DNA of 64,000 nucleotides from Paenibacillus durus (GTDB lineage: Bacteria; Bacillota; Bacilli; Paenibacillales; Paenibacillaceae). Each line of letters opens with the position of its first letter. Position 1 is the first letter of the stretch. Below the pieces are notes generated by a model. It was given only the letters and a program-made list of their open reading frames with translations. It did not search any database and was not told the origin of the DNA. The DNA is taken from positions 4,712,001 to 4,776,000 of the forward strand of contig NZ_CP009288.1 of NCBI RefSeq assembly GCF_000756615.1. Direction: 5' to 3'. Position numbers and translations under genes: made by a program. Of the stretch, positions 7,826 through 16,962 are shown piece by piece.

Positions 7826-9238
7826 CTACCGGCGCCGCGCCGCAGCGCTTCGGCGCTTGCGGGATGTCCGCCGCCGCCGGGACGTGCGGCTGGCGCGCTT
7901 CGCCCGCCGCGCGCTCCGCGGCGAAGCGGCGCGGCGGGCCAGCCGGCGCCGGAGACGGCCGCGCCGCTTCGATGCGCGGCGCTTGCGCGGCGCTGCCTGC
8001 TCAGGCGCAGCGCCTGTGCCATCGCCGGCGGGCGGCTCCGCCGGGGCGGCGTCCGCCCAGCGGAGGCGCCACGCCTCCGCCAGCCCGCTCAGGCGCTCAC
8101 GGTATGCCGCCGGGCCGTAGGCGGCAATTACGCGGCCGCGTGACCGGACGCCGATCGTCGCCGCCAGCACCGGCTGCGCAAGCAGGGCTTCCACGTGCTG
8201 CGCGAGCGCTTCAATGTTCTCTGGCGGAACCAGGCCTTCGCCGCAATCTACCGCCCGCATGATCTCGCCTAGTCCGCCGGAATCATAGGCGACGACCGGC
8301 TTGCCGAAGGCGAGGCCTTCCATGGCGGTCATGCCAAAGCCCTCGCGGACGAGGCTTGGAACGACCAGCACATCCATGGCGCAGTACGACTCCGAAAGCG
8401 ATTTCTCATAGCCCGCGAACCGAAAGCGGGAGGACAATCCCTCCAGCTTCACCTTGTGTTTGCAGCGGCTGAAGTAATCCTTGTCGCGCGGCTCGCCAAT
8501 AACTAGGAAGCGTGCCTCCGGATGCTTCTCTGCCACAAGTATGGCCATGTGGATGAAATGCTCCAGTCCTTTTTGCTCGATAATAAATGAAGAGATGTAA
8601 CCGACGAGCCGATTTGCGGGCTTTATACGCAGCTCTCGCCGCCGCTCTCCCCTCAGCCTGCTCCACGCCGCCGTCATCATCTCCTGATCGTCCCACGTAG
8701 GCGGAAGCAGCGCAATTTTACTTGCCCGTATTTCCTCCGTAAAAGAAAGAGCCGCCGTCTGTGAAATGCAGATAATTTGGTCGCTGAACCGGTGGATCAG
8801 ATTGATGCTTAGCGGAGTGTGTTCGTTCTCGGTAATGATCTCGCTGATCTTCCATACCACCGGTATACCCAGCGATTTGGCGGCTATGGCCGGCAGAACG
8901 TGTACACAGGTACTCGTTACGACAAAAGCTGGACGCCGCTTAGCCAGCCATGCATGAAGGTCCTTGAACTCCCTGCCGTTCTGAAAAGACTTGATGTCCT
9001 CTTCGAGTCCCGCATAGGGAGTATACATGCCGTACACAAGCGGAATTGGCAGCAGTTCCACCGATATTCCGCTGCGGCGGGCCTGACGCGTCAACTTCCC
9101 TTCCTGAGGCGCGACAAGCAGGCAGTCAAAGTATGAGGACAGTTCCCGGGCGAAGAACAGCAGCAGCTTTTCGGCGCCGGTTATGCTGTTGTCATTGGAT
9201 ACATGGGAAAAAAGGACAACGGCAGCTTTATCACCCAT
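7826..9238 (-). CDS. Family 4 glycosyltransferase with Arg/Ala-rich C-terminal tail
   Basis: GT-B glycosyltransferase of 470 residues. The N-terminal half has SHVSNDNSITGAEKLLL. The C-terminal half has IKPANRLVGYISSFIIEQKGLEHFI, SLVREGFGMTAMEGLAFGKPVVAYDSGGL and the family E-x7-E region. After about residue 405 the protein becomes a tail dominated by Arg, Ala, Lys and Ser (RRGRLRRRLARRAA and similar). This tail is encoded by extremely GC-rich DNA and is not part of the GT fold. Start uncertain: a strong site GGGAGGTGA lies about 45 bases upstream with no good in-frame start codon beside it. The tail may bind an acidic spore or glycan surface; that is inference. Confidence 0.88.
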   Translation of the reverse strand: MGDKAAVVLFSHVSNDNSITGAEKLLLFFARELSSYFDCLLVAPQEGKLTRQARRSGISVELLPIPLVYGMYTPYAGLEEDIKSFQNGREFKDLHAWLAKRRPAFVVTSTCVHVLPAIAAKSLGIPVVWKISEIITENEHTPLSINLIHRFSDQIICISQTAALSFTEEIRASKIALLPPTWDDQEMMTAAWSRLRGERRRELRIKPANRLVGYISSFIIEQKGLEHFIHMAILVAEKHPEARFLVIGEPRDKDYFSRCKHKVKLEGLSSRFRFAGYEKSLSESYCAMDVLVVPSLVREGFGMTAMEGLAFGKPVVAYDSGGLGEIMRAVDCGEGLVPPENIEALAQHVEALLAQPVLAATIGVRSRGRVIAAYGPAAYRERLSGLAEAWRLRWADAAPAEPPAGDGTGAAPEQAAPRKRRASKRRGRLRRRLARRAASPRSARRAKRASRTSRRRRTSRKRRSAAARRR

Positions 9239-9520
9239 TGGCGTATTGGCGCTTCCGAACAGATAAATTCGGAGCGGCCGCTCACCTCCCTGTTAGGTAT
9301 GCAATGCCCGGACGTTAGCGGGAACCTGCTGCGGTTCCGCTGCCCGAATAGAAAGACTTCCCTGCCGCTCTCGAAGATCCGCACCGGACAGAAGCCTCTG
9401 AAATGGTCCGATGTTTACCCGATTCGCCTTGGCTTATCGTATGAGATCCGCAGCGGCAGCGGACATGACAACCGCCCGCGGCAAGAACATAAATCGGCAG
9501 ATCGGAGCGGAAGCGGATAT

Positions 9521-10654
9521 TTATCCGAAAATAATGGTTAACAGCTGATTGACCCGCTTCGGATACGTATGCTCCCGGAGCGTCCGTTCCAGCCCCCTGA
9601 GCGCAATGGCTTGGCGTTCCTCCTCGTTCGCCAGGTAATACCGGATTTTGTCCATCATCTCCTGCGGTGTGCTGAACGTTACAATCTCCTCTCCTGGCTT
9701 GTAGAAGGAGGCCAGATCATCCCGGACATCGCTTAGCTGCAGCGTGCCGGTGGCCGCAATCTCGAATGTCCGCGGATTCGGCGAAGCCGCAGAAATCGCC
9801 AGTGTATTGTTGTTGAATGCATCATCGACATGGGAACGGTGCAGGTTGATCACGATTTTCGAACAACTGTAAGCGGCAGCCGTCTCCTGCGGGGACATCC
9901 ACTTCCCGATCTCGATCCGGTCTCCGTAAGCTTGAGCATCCGGAAGGCGGTCCCACCAAATTCCGTTAATAACCGTATTGAACTCCATCAACTGGGGCAT
10001 GATTTCCCGGAAGAAATTGACCCGGTTCCAATACGCGGAGCCGATAAAGCTTACCTCGCGCGCAACCGGTGTGCGGGAGATCGTGGGGCGGTAATGCGGC
10101 CGGTAAGCCGCGAACGGCAAATAATGCACCTCCGTACAACCAAGCTGCCGGTAATATTCGACGCAATTTCGTTCCAGCGTGAATACATAATCGTAGTGAT
10201 TCACGATGCCCAGCGTAAAATCAGTATAATAAGGATCATCTGTAAGCCAGATCGCCGTCAGGATACCCATTCTCCGGATCTGGTCGATTTGTTCCAGCGG
10301 CAGTTCCATTCCGTCGAGCACAAGGACCAAGTTCGGCCGTTTGGCGCCAGCCAGTTCTACCAGGTTCTGATGTACATCCGTTGCCGTTACATCCGCCGTC
10401 AGGCTTTGCAGCGATGTCAGCACGGCTTCGTCCAGCGGGGAATAGGGGTAGCCTTTACCGGAACCGACATACATGACATGAATATCGCGTACGGGCAGCG
10501 GTTCTTCTGGACGGCCGTCCAGAATGGCTAAGCGTCCGCGCATATAGCCTTCGGAATAGCCATTCTTGAAACCGTTCAGCCTTCCCTCCAGCTTCGCCTG
10601 CTCAGCCGGCGTAAGGGGAAGCGGCGGGACCGGAAGAATGAAATCTTTGCTCAT
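9521..10654 (-). CDS. CgeB-like spore-maturation glycosyltransferase
   Basis: Protein of 377 residues in the CgeB/GT-B family linked to the outermost spore layer in Bacillus. After a short helical N-terminus with KNGYSEGYMRG it shows VMYVGSGKGYPYSPLD, LTDDPYYTDF, RNCVEYYRQLG, VSFIGSAYWNRV and the C-terminal NPRTFEIAATGTLQLSD. The C-terminal part matches the last Rossmann half that binds the donor. The ATG has GGAGCGA upstream. It lies 22 bases downstream of a paralogue with the same layout, so the pair is co-transcribed. Confidence 0.88.
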   Translation of the reverse strand: MSKDFILPVPPLPLTPAEQAKLEGRLNGFKNGYSEGYMRGRLAILDGRPEEPLPVRDIHVMYVGSGKGYPYSPLDEAVLTSLQSLTADVTATDVHQNLVELAGAKRPNLVLVLDGMELPLEQIDQIRRMGILTAIWLTDDPYYTDFTLGIVNHYDYVFTLERNCVEYYRQLGCTEVHYLPFAAYRPHYRPTISRTPVAREVSFIGSAYWNRVNFFREIMPQLMEFNTVINGIWWDRLPDAQAYGDRIEIGKWMSPQETAAAYSCSKIVINLHRSHVDDAFNNNTLAISAASPNPRTFEIAATGTLQLSDVRDDLASFYKPGEEIVTFSTPQEMMDKIRYYLANEEERQAIALRGLERTLREHTYPKRVNQLLTIIFG

Positions 10655-10676
10655 CGTACCTCGCTCCTTTATTTAA

Positions 10677-11774
10677 TTAATGTCTCGCTCGCGCCTCGTC
10701 GATCACATCAAGCAGTCTTGGCAGCCGGGCTGCAAAGGTATGGTTCTGAAGTGTTGTCCGCAGAGCTCTCAAGGCGAAATTCCGCCGCTCAGTCTCATGC
10801 TTCAGATAATATTCAATTTTGGATTCCAGCTCCTCGGGCGATCCGAAGGTCTCCAGGTCGTAGCCCAGCCGGTAGTGGTTCGCCAGATCATCCCGTACGT
10901 CCGTAATCTGCATCGCGCCGCAAGCGCTGATCTCATAAGTGCGCGGATTGATGGATCTTGCGGGAACCCGGTATGAATTGCGGTTATCCTGCCCCGCTTC
11001 CCATGGACGGTGAATATTGATGACAAGCTTTGCGCCGCTGTAATAATTCGCCGTCTCCTCCGGCGGAATAAAGCCTTTGTGGATGAAAGGAGACAGCATA
11101 TCGAATCTTTTCAGCCGCTCCCAGAATCCGCCGACGATCAGCGTACGGTGACGAATCAACATCGGGGCCAGGCGGTCGAACAGCTCGGTCCGGTTGAAAA
11201 AAGCATTGCCGATAAAAACGATGTCATAGCAATACTCCGGGCCGATGCGGCGGGGATTGAACATTTCCGGATTCACGCACAGCGGCAAATAATGCACCGA
11301 CTCCGCTCCATGCGACCGGTAAAATTCCACACATCCCAGCTCATGCGTGAACACATGATCGTAATGCCGGCAAAGAACAGACGTATCCTCCGTAAAGTAG
11401 GGATCGTCGACAAACCAGATAGCAGTGGAAATACCCCGCCTGCGGATTTCCGCGATCTGCTCCAAATGGTTATCCGGAAATACATGCAGCCCATTCATAA
11501 CCAGCACCGCTTCCGGAGATTCCCGGGCGGCGGTCTCCAGCATGGCATGCGCCGGGCATACAATCAGCTCGGTAATAAGCCCGGCCAGCGCCTCCGATAC
11601 CCCGGCATCGATCGCATCGAAGCCCTGCGGGACATACATTAGCTTTAAGGGACGCCGAACACCTGCCGTACCCGGATTGAGCTGTTTCACAGCTTCACAC
11701 AGACCAAGATGGTAGCCCTGACGGTAGCCGTCACGGTACCCCTGTTTGCGCTCCTGCTTTATTTTCGCTTTCAC
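10677..11774 (-). CDS. CgeB-like spore-maturation glycosyltransferase, paralogue
   Basis: Protein of 365 residues, clearly paralogous to the next gene: FVDDPYFTED, LGCVEFYRSHG, DIVFIGNAFFNRTE and NPRTYEISACGAMQITD occur in the same order. The N-terminus has a tight KQGYRDGYRQGYHLG motif, three GY steps four residues apart. It starts at GTG with AGGGTGAGG just upstream. It is the first gene of the minus-strand glycan operon and is divergent from the ATPase gene across a 235-base gap. Function by family; acceptor unknown. Confidence 0.87.
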   Translation of the reverse strand: MKAKIKQERKQGYRDGYRQGYHLGLCEAVKQLNPGTAGVRRPLKLMYVPQGFDAIDAGVSEALAGLITELIVCPAHAMLETAARESPEAVLVMNGLHVFPDNHLEQIAEIRRRGISTAIWFVDDPYFTEDTSVLCRHYDHVFTHELGCVEFYRSHGAESVHYLPLCVNPEMFNPRRIGPEYCYDIVFIGNAFFNRTELFDRLAPMLIRHRTLIVGGFWERLKRFDMLSPFIHKGFIPPEETANYYSGAKLVINIHRPWEAGQDNRNSYRVPARSINPRTYEISACGAMQITDVRDDLANHYRLGYDLETFGSPEELESKIEYYLKHETERRNFALRALRTTLQNHTFAARLPRLLDVIDEARARH

Positions 11775-12009
11775 AGCCTCACCCTGCCCTGTCGTAATCT
11801 GATGACAGTATAGTTATATGCTTCGGAGATATCCGCCTCATGGACACCTGTCCGTTACCGCAATAAATTGGCAAATGCCCTCTGGCAACCGTACAAGCTG
11901 CATATCTAGGCCTGGACTCTGACTTGGACTTTAGGAACTCCCGATGATAGAGTGGTAGATACAGGCCCTGAGTCTAAGTGCGGCTCGGAGCAGTCTTGCG
12001 GGGAGGAGC

Positions 12010-12771
12010 ATGACAATGGAGAACGACAAGCTGTATTTACGCCATATGGAGCTGCTTAGGAACAAGATTCCGTCCTTCCGCTCCTATCCTTTTCACCTGC
12101 CTGTGATCCGTTCATTGAAGCGGCTGATGTTCAGGAATCCGGTTACTTTCCTGGTGGGAGAGAACGGCAGCGGCAAATCGACCCTGCTCGAGGGGATCGC
12201 CGCCGCCTGGGGCTTCAATCCGGAAGGGGGGACGCTGAATTTTTCGTTCAATACCCGTTCTTCACACTCCATCCTGTATGAATATCTTCGGATCGCCAGA
12301 GGGGTCAAACGGCCGAAAGACGGGTTCTTTTTGCGCGCGGAAAGCTACTATAATGTAGCCTCATATATTGACGAGCTCGATGAGCAGCCCTCTCCCGGCC
12401 CAAGGATCAGAGATTCTTACGGGGGCAAATCGCTGCACGAGCAGTCGCATGGCGAATCCTTCTTCGCCGCTTTCATGCACCGGTTCGGCGGACGCGGCCT
12501 GTATATCCTGGACGAGCCCGAAGCGGCGCTGTCCCCTCTGCGGCAAATGTCGCTGCTGGCCCGTATGCATCAGCTGGTGCGCAGCGACTCGCAGTTCGTC
12601 ATCGCTACACACTCGCCGATTCTGATGTCCTATCCGGGGGCGGATATTTGGCTGTTGGAAGAGGAAGGAATCCGGGAAGTTTCTTTAGAGGAAACGGAGC
12701 ATTTCGCGGTGACCAAGGCGTTCATGAATGACCGCGAGGGCATGCTGCGCGAGCTGCTGGAGGAAGAATAA
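12010..12771 (+). CDS. AAA/ABC-type ATPase, COG3910-like
   Basis: Cytosolic P-loop ATPase of 253 residues without a membrane partner in the window. Walker A is GENGSGKST, the signature-like segment is GGKSLHEQSHGES, Walker B is LYILDEPEAALSP and the H-loop is ATHSP. This order fits stand-alone AAA_21-type ATPases related to RecF/ABC heads, whose role is mostly unknown. GGAGGAG precedes the ATG at 12010; a second ATG six bases on is also possible. It is followed by a terminator hairpin. Confidence 0.9.
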   Translation: MTMENDKLYLRHMELLRNKIPSFRSYPFHLPVIRSLKRLMFRNPVTFLVGENGSGKSTLLEGIAAAWGFNPEGGTLNFSFNTRSSHSILYEYLRIARGVKRPKDGFFLRAESYYNVASYIDELDEQPSPGPRIRDSYGGKSLHEQSHGESFFAAFMHRFGGRGLYILDEPEAALSPLRQMSLLARMHQLVRSDSQFVIATHSPILMSYPGADIWLLEEEGIREVSLEETEHFAVTKAFMNDREGMLRELLEEE

Positions 12772-12782
12772 AGGTTTATGCG

Positions 12783-12823
12783 AGGGTGTCCCATAAGCTA
12801 TGGAAATGGCTGCTGGACGCCCT
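12783..12823 (+). terminator. Terminator after the ATPase gene
   Basis: AGGGTGTCC pairs with GGACGCCCT around a short loop region and is followed by TTTGTTTTT. It lies 12 bases after the ATPase stop. The same sequence begins the dispersed intergenic repeat also seen near 23.7 and 39.5 kb. Confidence 0.8.
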
Positions 12824-13218
12824 TTGTTTTTGTGGTGGAATCAGGCAGGTGGACGGGGCCACTCAAATGGAAGCGGGATAATGCAGAATACCTGAAATTG
12901 TGCATCTTTTGATCGTGTAGGAACGCGCGTTCTTTAACATACCTACGAAAATACAGGTTTTTTCCCGCTCACCTTCAAATTCAGTCAGCACAGCCTCAAA
13001 TTCCTGTATAGTAGCAGGATTTCACTGTGAATAGACACTTTGGGTTAAAAAAGCTGCATTTTAGCTGTTTTGCAAGACACTACACTAAATTCACAGCCAA
13101 CCTGACCTCGTTACTTGATAATGGAGCGTCAAGCAGGCTTCTCCTAAGCCACAGCAATACATATCGATGTCGGCCGCCCCAATTGTCTATTTTGATCCAT
13201 CGTCAATAATAGAACAAC

Positions 13219-13268
13219 AGAAGCCAGTCAAGTCTTTATTTTTATAACCGAAAGACTTGCTGGCTTCT
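13219..13268. terminator. Long hairpin, distal end of repeat copy 1
   Basis: AGAAGCCAG-t-CAAGTCTTT pairs with AAAGACTTGCTGGCTTCT, an 18-bp stem with one bulge, followed on the plus strand by TAATTTTTC. A near-identical hairpin ends copy 2 at 23299-23344. Confidence 0.8.
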
Positions 13269-13331
13269 TAATTTTTCTATGCAGTTTGACTTTTCCAAAT
13301 GTTTCATTAACCTCGCTGATCCATGCAATTT

Positions 13332-13703
13332 CTAGAACATAATATCAATATCTATTTTCCAAGCCCCGTCTTCCAGTCTCCACAAAACCACATAGCCGGA
13401 GGTGGGATGAATTTCTTCTTCGCCATTCTGAAGCGTCAAGTGAGCAATTCCGCTTTCACGTACTTGAAATTCCCCTCCGGCCTGTATTTCCTTGCTTTCC
13501 AGAGCCAGATCGGTCAGTCCATTATTGAGCATGGTAACCCAGAAGGAATGAATAGCCTCGCTGCCTTGAATATTTGCGGAACCGCTTGGGATCAGGATGG
13601 CTTGCTTCGTATATAAGTCTGTGATTACCGCAGCGTTTTTTTGCTGAACAGCTTGTACAAACAATTGGTTGTTAGATTCTATGACCTTACGAATGTCTCC
13701 CAT
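13332..13703 (-). CDS. SnoaL/NTF2-like (DUF4440, YybH-type) protein
   Basis: Small cytosolic protein of 123 residues with the cystatin-like NTF2 fold pattern: an N-terminal helix (VIESNNQLFVQAVQQKN), LYTKQAILIPSGS, GSEAIHSFWVTML, then beta strands ending WRLEDGAWKIDIDIMF. Members include YybH-like proteins and ketosteroid isomerase relatives; the substrate is unknown. The ATG at 13703 has AGGGGAGAG upstream; an in-frame ATG ten codons earlier touches the HD gene's stop but lacks a ribosome site. Co-transcribed with the HD gene. Confidence 0.85.
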   Translation of the reverse strand: MGDIRKVIESNNQLFVQAVQQKNAAVITDLYTKQAILIPSGSANIQGSEAIHSFWVTMLNNGLTDLALESKEIQAGGEFQVRESGIAHLTLQNGEEEIHPTSGYVVLWRLEDGAWKIDIDIMF

Positions 13704-13732
13704 ATTGGTTCTCTCCCCTGGCTTATCAGCCA

Positions 13733-14323
13733 TTATTCTTCAAATGGAGCGTTGATCAATATATCCATAAAGCCGATTTCTGTGTTCACCCGGTCAGCGA
13801 GCATATTGGGTTTACGGCCTGCCTCAGACATCCATACCTCTGCAAAAGCCTTCTTAAATCCAAGACGGGGATACGCTTCAAGGATTTGCTGTACGCTGCT
13901 GGAAGGAAGATCCTTAATGTGGAATGCCCCAACATCAAACCCGGCGCCAAAATGAACGAGAGCAATCTCAGGCTGTTTTTCTTCCGCGAGCAGAGAAGTA
14001 TGCAGAACGATCGCTTCACGGACGATGTCTATCTTGTCTCTGGGATAACCGTGTTGCGTAAGAAACTCATCCGCCGCATCCGCACCATCCACCTCAAAGG
14101 AATGACCATGGTCACAGCGTTTAGTCAGGCCGATATCGTGCAAAATGGAAGCTAAATAGAATAGCTCCGGGTCCAGCTTCATTCCTTCTCTCTGCGACAG
14201 AAGTCCTCCAAAGCGGTACGTTCTTACAGAATGATTGAACAAAAATTGCGGGGACAATTCCAGAACAAGCTCTGTCGCTTTTGTACACAATGAACTGTCT
14301 GGAATACTGAGTTCGGTATTCAT
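13733..14323 (-). CDS. HD-domain protein (cyanamide hydratase-like)
   Basis: Protein of 196 residues with an HD metal site: NHSVRTYRFG (His near residue 31) and ASILHDIGLTKRC (His-Asp near residue 62), followed by HGHSFEVDGADAADEFL and an IVLHTS His. This pattern resembles DUF1696/cyanamide-hydratase-type HD proteins, which hydrolyse or hydrate small nitrogen compounds or nucleotides. AGGAGGGAG precedes the ATG. It is the first gene of a two-gene operon and divergent from a TetR gene. Confidence 0.87.
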   Translation of the reverse strand: MNTELSIPDSSLCTKATELVLELSPQFLFNHSVRTYRFGGLLSQREGMKLDPELFYLASILHDIGLTKRCDHGHSFEVDGADAADEFLTQHGYPRDKIDIVREAIVLHTSLLAEEKQPEIALVHFGAGFDVGAFHIKDLPSSSVQQILEAYPRLGFKKAFAEVWMSEAGRKPNMLADRVNTEIGFMDILINAPFEE

Positions 14324-14357
14324 CTTAATCGCTCCCTCCTATCTTTTGGACGATTTC

Positions 14358-14440
14358 ATCTTATCAAAGACCGACCGGTCGGTCAACGAAAAAAATATGA
14401 GGTTTGCTTCCTTGACATCGTATAGTTCAAATGGTAACTT
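14358..14440. promoter_or_regulatory. Divergent promoters with TetR-type palindromic operator
   Basis: A perfect 16-bp palindrome GACCGACCGGTCGGTC occupies 14369-14384. On the minus strand TTGACC (14381-14386) and TAAGAT (14358-14363) are 17 bases apart, so the palindrome covers the spacer and part of the -35 of the HD operon. On the plus strand TTGACA (14412-14417) and TAACTT (14435-14440), 17 bases apart, could drive the TetR gene. This is the classic layout of a TetR repressor controlling a divergent operon. Confidence 0.8.
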
Positions 14441-14473
14441 GGGTGAATTGGTAATAGAGAGGGAGGCTGCAGC

Positions 14474-15067
14474 ATGCGAAAAGGAGCAGAGACTCGGGAG
14501 AATATTATCCGAAAAACGGCCGAATTGCTCAACGTTCAGGGTTATCATGGACTATCCATTTCTGATATTATGCGTGAAACCGGTCTTCAAAAAGGAAGCA
14601 TATATAACCATTTTCAAAATAAAGACGAAGTGGTTCTGGAAGCATTGGACTACGCTGTAGACATTGTAAATACCCGGTTTCAGGAAGCGATAGCCGGACA
14701 TACCCGCGCATATGATCAACTTATAGCTGCGATCCGGGTGTATGAGCATGTCGTAGAAGCGCCGCCCTTTATCGGAGGGTGCCCTGTCATGAACATCGCT
14801 GCTGAAAGTGATGACACCCATGAGGCATTAACGGAAAGAGCGCAGAAGGGGTTAACCGCATTCGTTGCTTTTGTCTCCAATATATTGGAACACGGAATGG
14901 AAACAGGCGAATTTAAGCCGGATATCGATAAGAGAAGGGTTGCCAATTTTATCGTTACGTCCATTGAAGGCGGAGTTATGATCAGTAAGCTCTTTCATTC
15001 CAATACGCCCATTCAGGAGAACAACAAGCTGTTAATAGATTTTATCATGCAAAATATTTGTAAATGA
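14474..15067 (+). CDS. TetR/AcrR family transcriptional regulator
   Basis: DNA-binding repressor of 197 residues. The N-terminal helix-turn-helix reads TAELLNVQGYHGLSISDI then TGLQKGSIYNHFQNKDEV. The C-terminal half has the TetR_C pattern with PPFIGGCPVMNIAAE, typical of the YxaF/LmrA-like subgroup. GAGGGAGG lies upstream of the ATG. Its likely target is the palindrome at 14369-14384 before the divergent HD/NTF2 operon; the ligand is unknown. Confidence 0.93.
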   Translation: MRKGAETRENIIRKTAELLNVQGYHGLSISDIMRETGLQKGSIYNHFQNKDEVVLEALDYAVDIVNTRFQEAIAGHTRAYDQLIAAIRVYEHVVEAPPFIGGCPVMNIAAESDDTHEALTERAQKGLTAFVAFVSNILEHGMETGEFKPDIDKRRVANFIVTSIEGGVMISKLFHSNTPIQENNKLLIDFIMQNICK

Positions 15068-15130
15068 TTGGTTAGCGGCAAAGTCCGGGCCCTGATGAGT
15101 ACAGCCCAAAACTACTGAGTGAGGTTAAAT

Positions 15131-15508
15131 ATGCGATTAATATTAGTATTATGTTTTATAGCTTTGAACGCATGTTCAAATATAACGAATCATTCTTCTG
15201 TAGAAAGTATCGTATTCGAATATGTTCAAGAACTAAACAACCTCCCGATTCCTGAAAATGCTTCTGAAATTGAAAATAGGTCGGCAATCGATCTAAAAAG
15301 TTATGAAGTTCCTGAGAAGTTTGAAGTATTGAATAAAGCATATATTAAAAAACTTACAGATGAAGGCTGGTCAATAACTGAAATTGAAAGTAATAAAGTG
15401 ATGAGAGTGATGAAAGATAACAGTAAATATACATTGATTATTACTAAAAAGTCCAACGACAAAAACTTAACAAATGTTACAATAAGAAAAAATGTAAACG
15501 TCAAATAG
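15131..15508 (+). CDS. Small predicted lipoprotein, unknown function
   Basis: Protein of 125 residues with a short hydrophobic signal and a lipobox-like ALNAC, so it is probably exported and lipidated. The remainder is hydrophilic, low in Cys and Trp, with EGWSITEIESNKVMRVM. No family is recognised. The ATG at 15131 is chosen because GTGAGG lies 6-8 bases before it. The DNA is AT-rich compared with the neighbours, which may signal acquisition. It is convergent with an HTH-TPR regulator. Confidence 0.75.
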   Translation: MRLILVLCFIALNACSNITNHSSVESIVFEYVQELNNLPIPENASEIENRSAIDLKSYEVPEKFEVLNKAYIKKLTDEGWSITEIESNKVMRVMKDNSKYTLIITKKSNDKNLTNVTIRKNVNVK

Positions 15509-15580
15509 GCTCTACCTAGCAGATGGGAGCCGGAGTATGACGGATGAAGATCATAATCCGCCTTCAACTGAAGAACCCCG

Positions 15581-16885
15581 CTAAACCGGCTTCTGAACAT
15601 GCATAAATTCTTTGATTAAATCGCCGAAATAAGTCTCGCTGTTCGTCGTGGAGGACAGTTCAAGCGCCTTCAGGCAGCTTTCCATACCTTCATTCATTTT
15701 TCCCCGCCGGACACAATAGATGGAATATTGAATGGCAAAACGCAGCCGCCGCTCCATATTCACTACATCCGTGAATTGATCGAAGCTAGAAATCGACTCG
15801 GCAAATTCGTTCATAATCCAGTCTATCGAAAAATGATATGTATTCGCAGATTGAACGATTGTAACCAGCCCTGACAAAATTTCTTCCGGATGACGCCGCA
15901 AAAAATCGACGTAGGCTTCTAGCGTCTCCTGACGGCCCATCAGGATGTCTTGGGTGTAGGAATTCGCCGTGGCCCATGATTTGTATTTTTGAATCTCTTG
16001 CTTATCTTCATCATTTATCGGCCCCAGCCAACTCAAGTCGGCATAACAGTCAATCGCTTTCCTGGCTTCTTCGTATCTGCCCATTTTTTGCAGTGCAGTC
16101 GCTTTACAAAGGTAACCCTGTCCATAGTAAAAAATTAATGATCGTTGTAAACGGATTGGTTCGACTCTGGAAGGAACGGAAGCTCTCTTGCTTCGTTCCC
16201 ATTCCTCATATACAGCTTGTGATTGCGTGAGCAACTCATCGGCCAAAATCGCAATCCGCTCCCAGTTATGCGTAGAAAAATATATTTTAACCAGAATAAT
16301 TAACGCTTCTAGTCGATGTTCTACCGGAAGTCTGCTCAGATAAGATTCAAACCGCAGAGCTGCACGTAGATTGGTCTCCATGTTTTTACCGAAATCGATT
16401 TGAAGCATCCGATAATGACTAATAGCTAAGGACTCAGAATTATTATATTTTTCACTATCGATTACGCATTGATATAGCAAAACAGATGCCTGCTTATGTC
16501 CAAGCTTAAAAAGCTCCTCCGCTGTATTAAAAATGTCGCCGATATAAGACAAGTTATCCACCAGTATCTCCAGCACTTTGGCAAGACAATCAAGTTTGTT
16601 CGTTTCTGCACAGCGCAGCATGAAGGGACGAATTCTCCGCCAGTGAGGAGCAACCCGAATCAAGCATTCTGCAATATATAGATCGTAAAGCTCTCCTTCC
16701 GGAAGTCTCATTCCCCGAGTGATTGAATCGAGTTCGCGTACCGAGATGTTACGGGGTGGATTACGGTTAATAATGGCACTTAAGGTTCCTCGATTAAGAC
16801 CACAACGTTCAGCAAAGCTATAAAGATTAAGCCCTTCTTTGCGGATATGTGATTCTATTACATTACGAAGTGCAGAAACTTCCAT
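15581..16885 (-). CDS. HTH-TPR regulator, RRNPP/AloR-like, copy 1
   Basis: Protein of 434 residues with an N-terminal XRE-type helix-turn-helix (YSFAERCGLNRGTLSAIINR) and a long alpha-helical region with TPR-like features, the architecture of peptide-sensing RRNPP receptors. The ATG at 16885 has GGGGT upstream. It is strongly similar over its whole length to the next gene upstream (shared RNPPR, ISVRELD, LRCAET and HPEEILSGL/HPGEVLSGL segments). It follows a secreted propeptide gene and a terminator. No propeptide gene is visible downstream of this copy. Confidence 0.85.
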   Translation of the reverse strand: MEVSALRNVIESHIRKEGLNLYSFAERCGLNRGTLSAIINRNPPRNISVRELDSITRGMRLPEGELYDLYIAECLIRVAPHWRRIRPFMLRCAETNKLDCLAKVLEILVDNLSYIGDIFNTAEELFKLGHKQASVLLYQCVIDSEKYNNSESLAISHYRMLQIDFGKNMETNLRAALRFESYLSRLPVEHRLEALIILVKIYFSTHNWERIAILADELLTQSQAVYEEWERSKRASVPSRVEPIRLQRSLIFYYGQGYLCKATALQKMGRYEEARKAIDCYADLSWLGPINDEDKQEIQKYKSWATANSYTQDILMGRQETLEAYVDFLRRHPEEILSGLVTIVQSANTYHFSIDWIMNEFAESISSFDQFTDVVNMERRLRFAIQYSIYCVRRGKMNEGMESCLKALELSSTTNSETYFGDLIKEFMHVQKPV

Positions 16886-16962
16886 CTGTACCCCCTTAAA
16901 ACATTTAATAAAAAGATTCGCTGTATCAACCAAACTCTTTATGTTAATCTTTTAATTTTTAT

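Larger units (their letters stand above)
12783..13268 (+). repeat. Dispersed intergenic repeat, copy 1
   Basis: About 485 bases of non-coding DNA that match, as the reverse complement, the gap at 23299-23716. Shared blocks include the flanking hairpins, ATAATGCAGAATACCTGAAA, GTGCATCTTTTG and TTTAGCTGTTTTGCAA. It fills the gap between two convergent genes. No open frame of note is present. Confidence 0.8.

Noticed and set aside
7669..8262. Long open frames on the plus strand opposite the Arg-rich tail
   Set aside because: They are Pro/Ala/Arg-rich by-products of very high GC content and oppose a recognised glycosyltransferase.
12783..13268. MITE interpretation of the dispersed repeat
   Set aside because: No terminal inverted repeats shared by both ends and no target duplication could be seen; the ends are different terminator hairpins.
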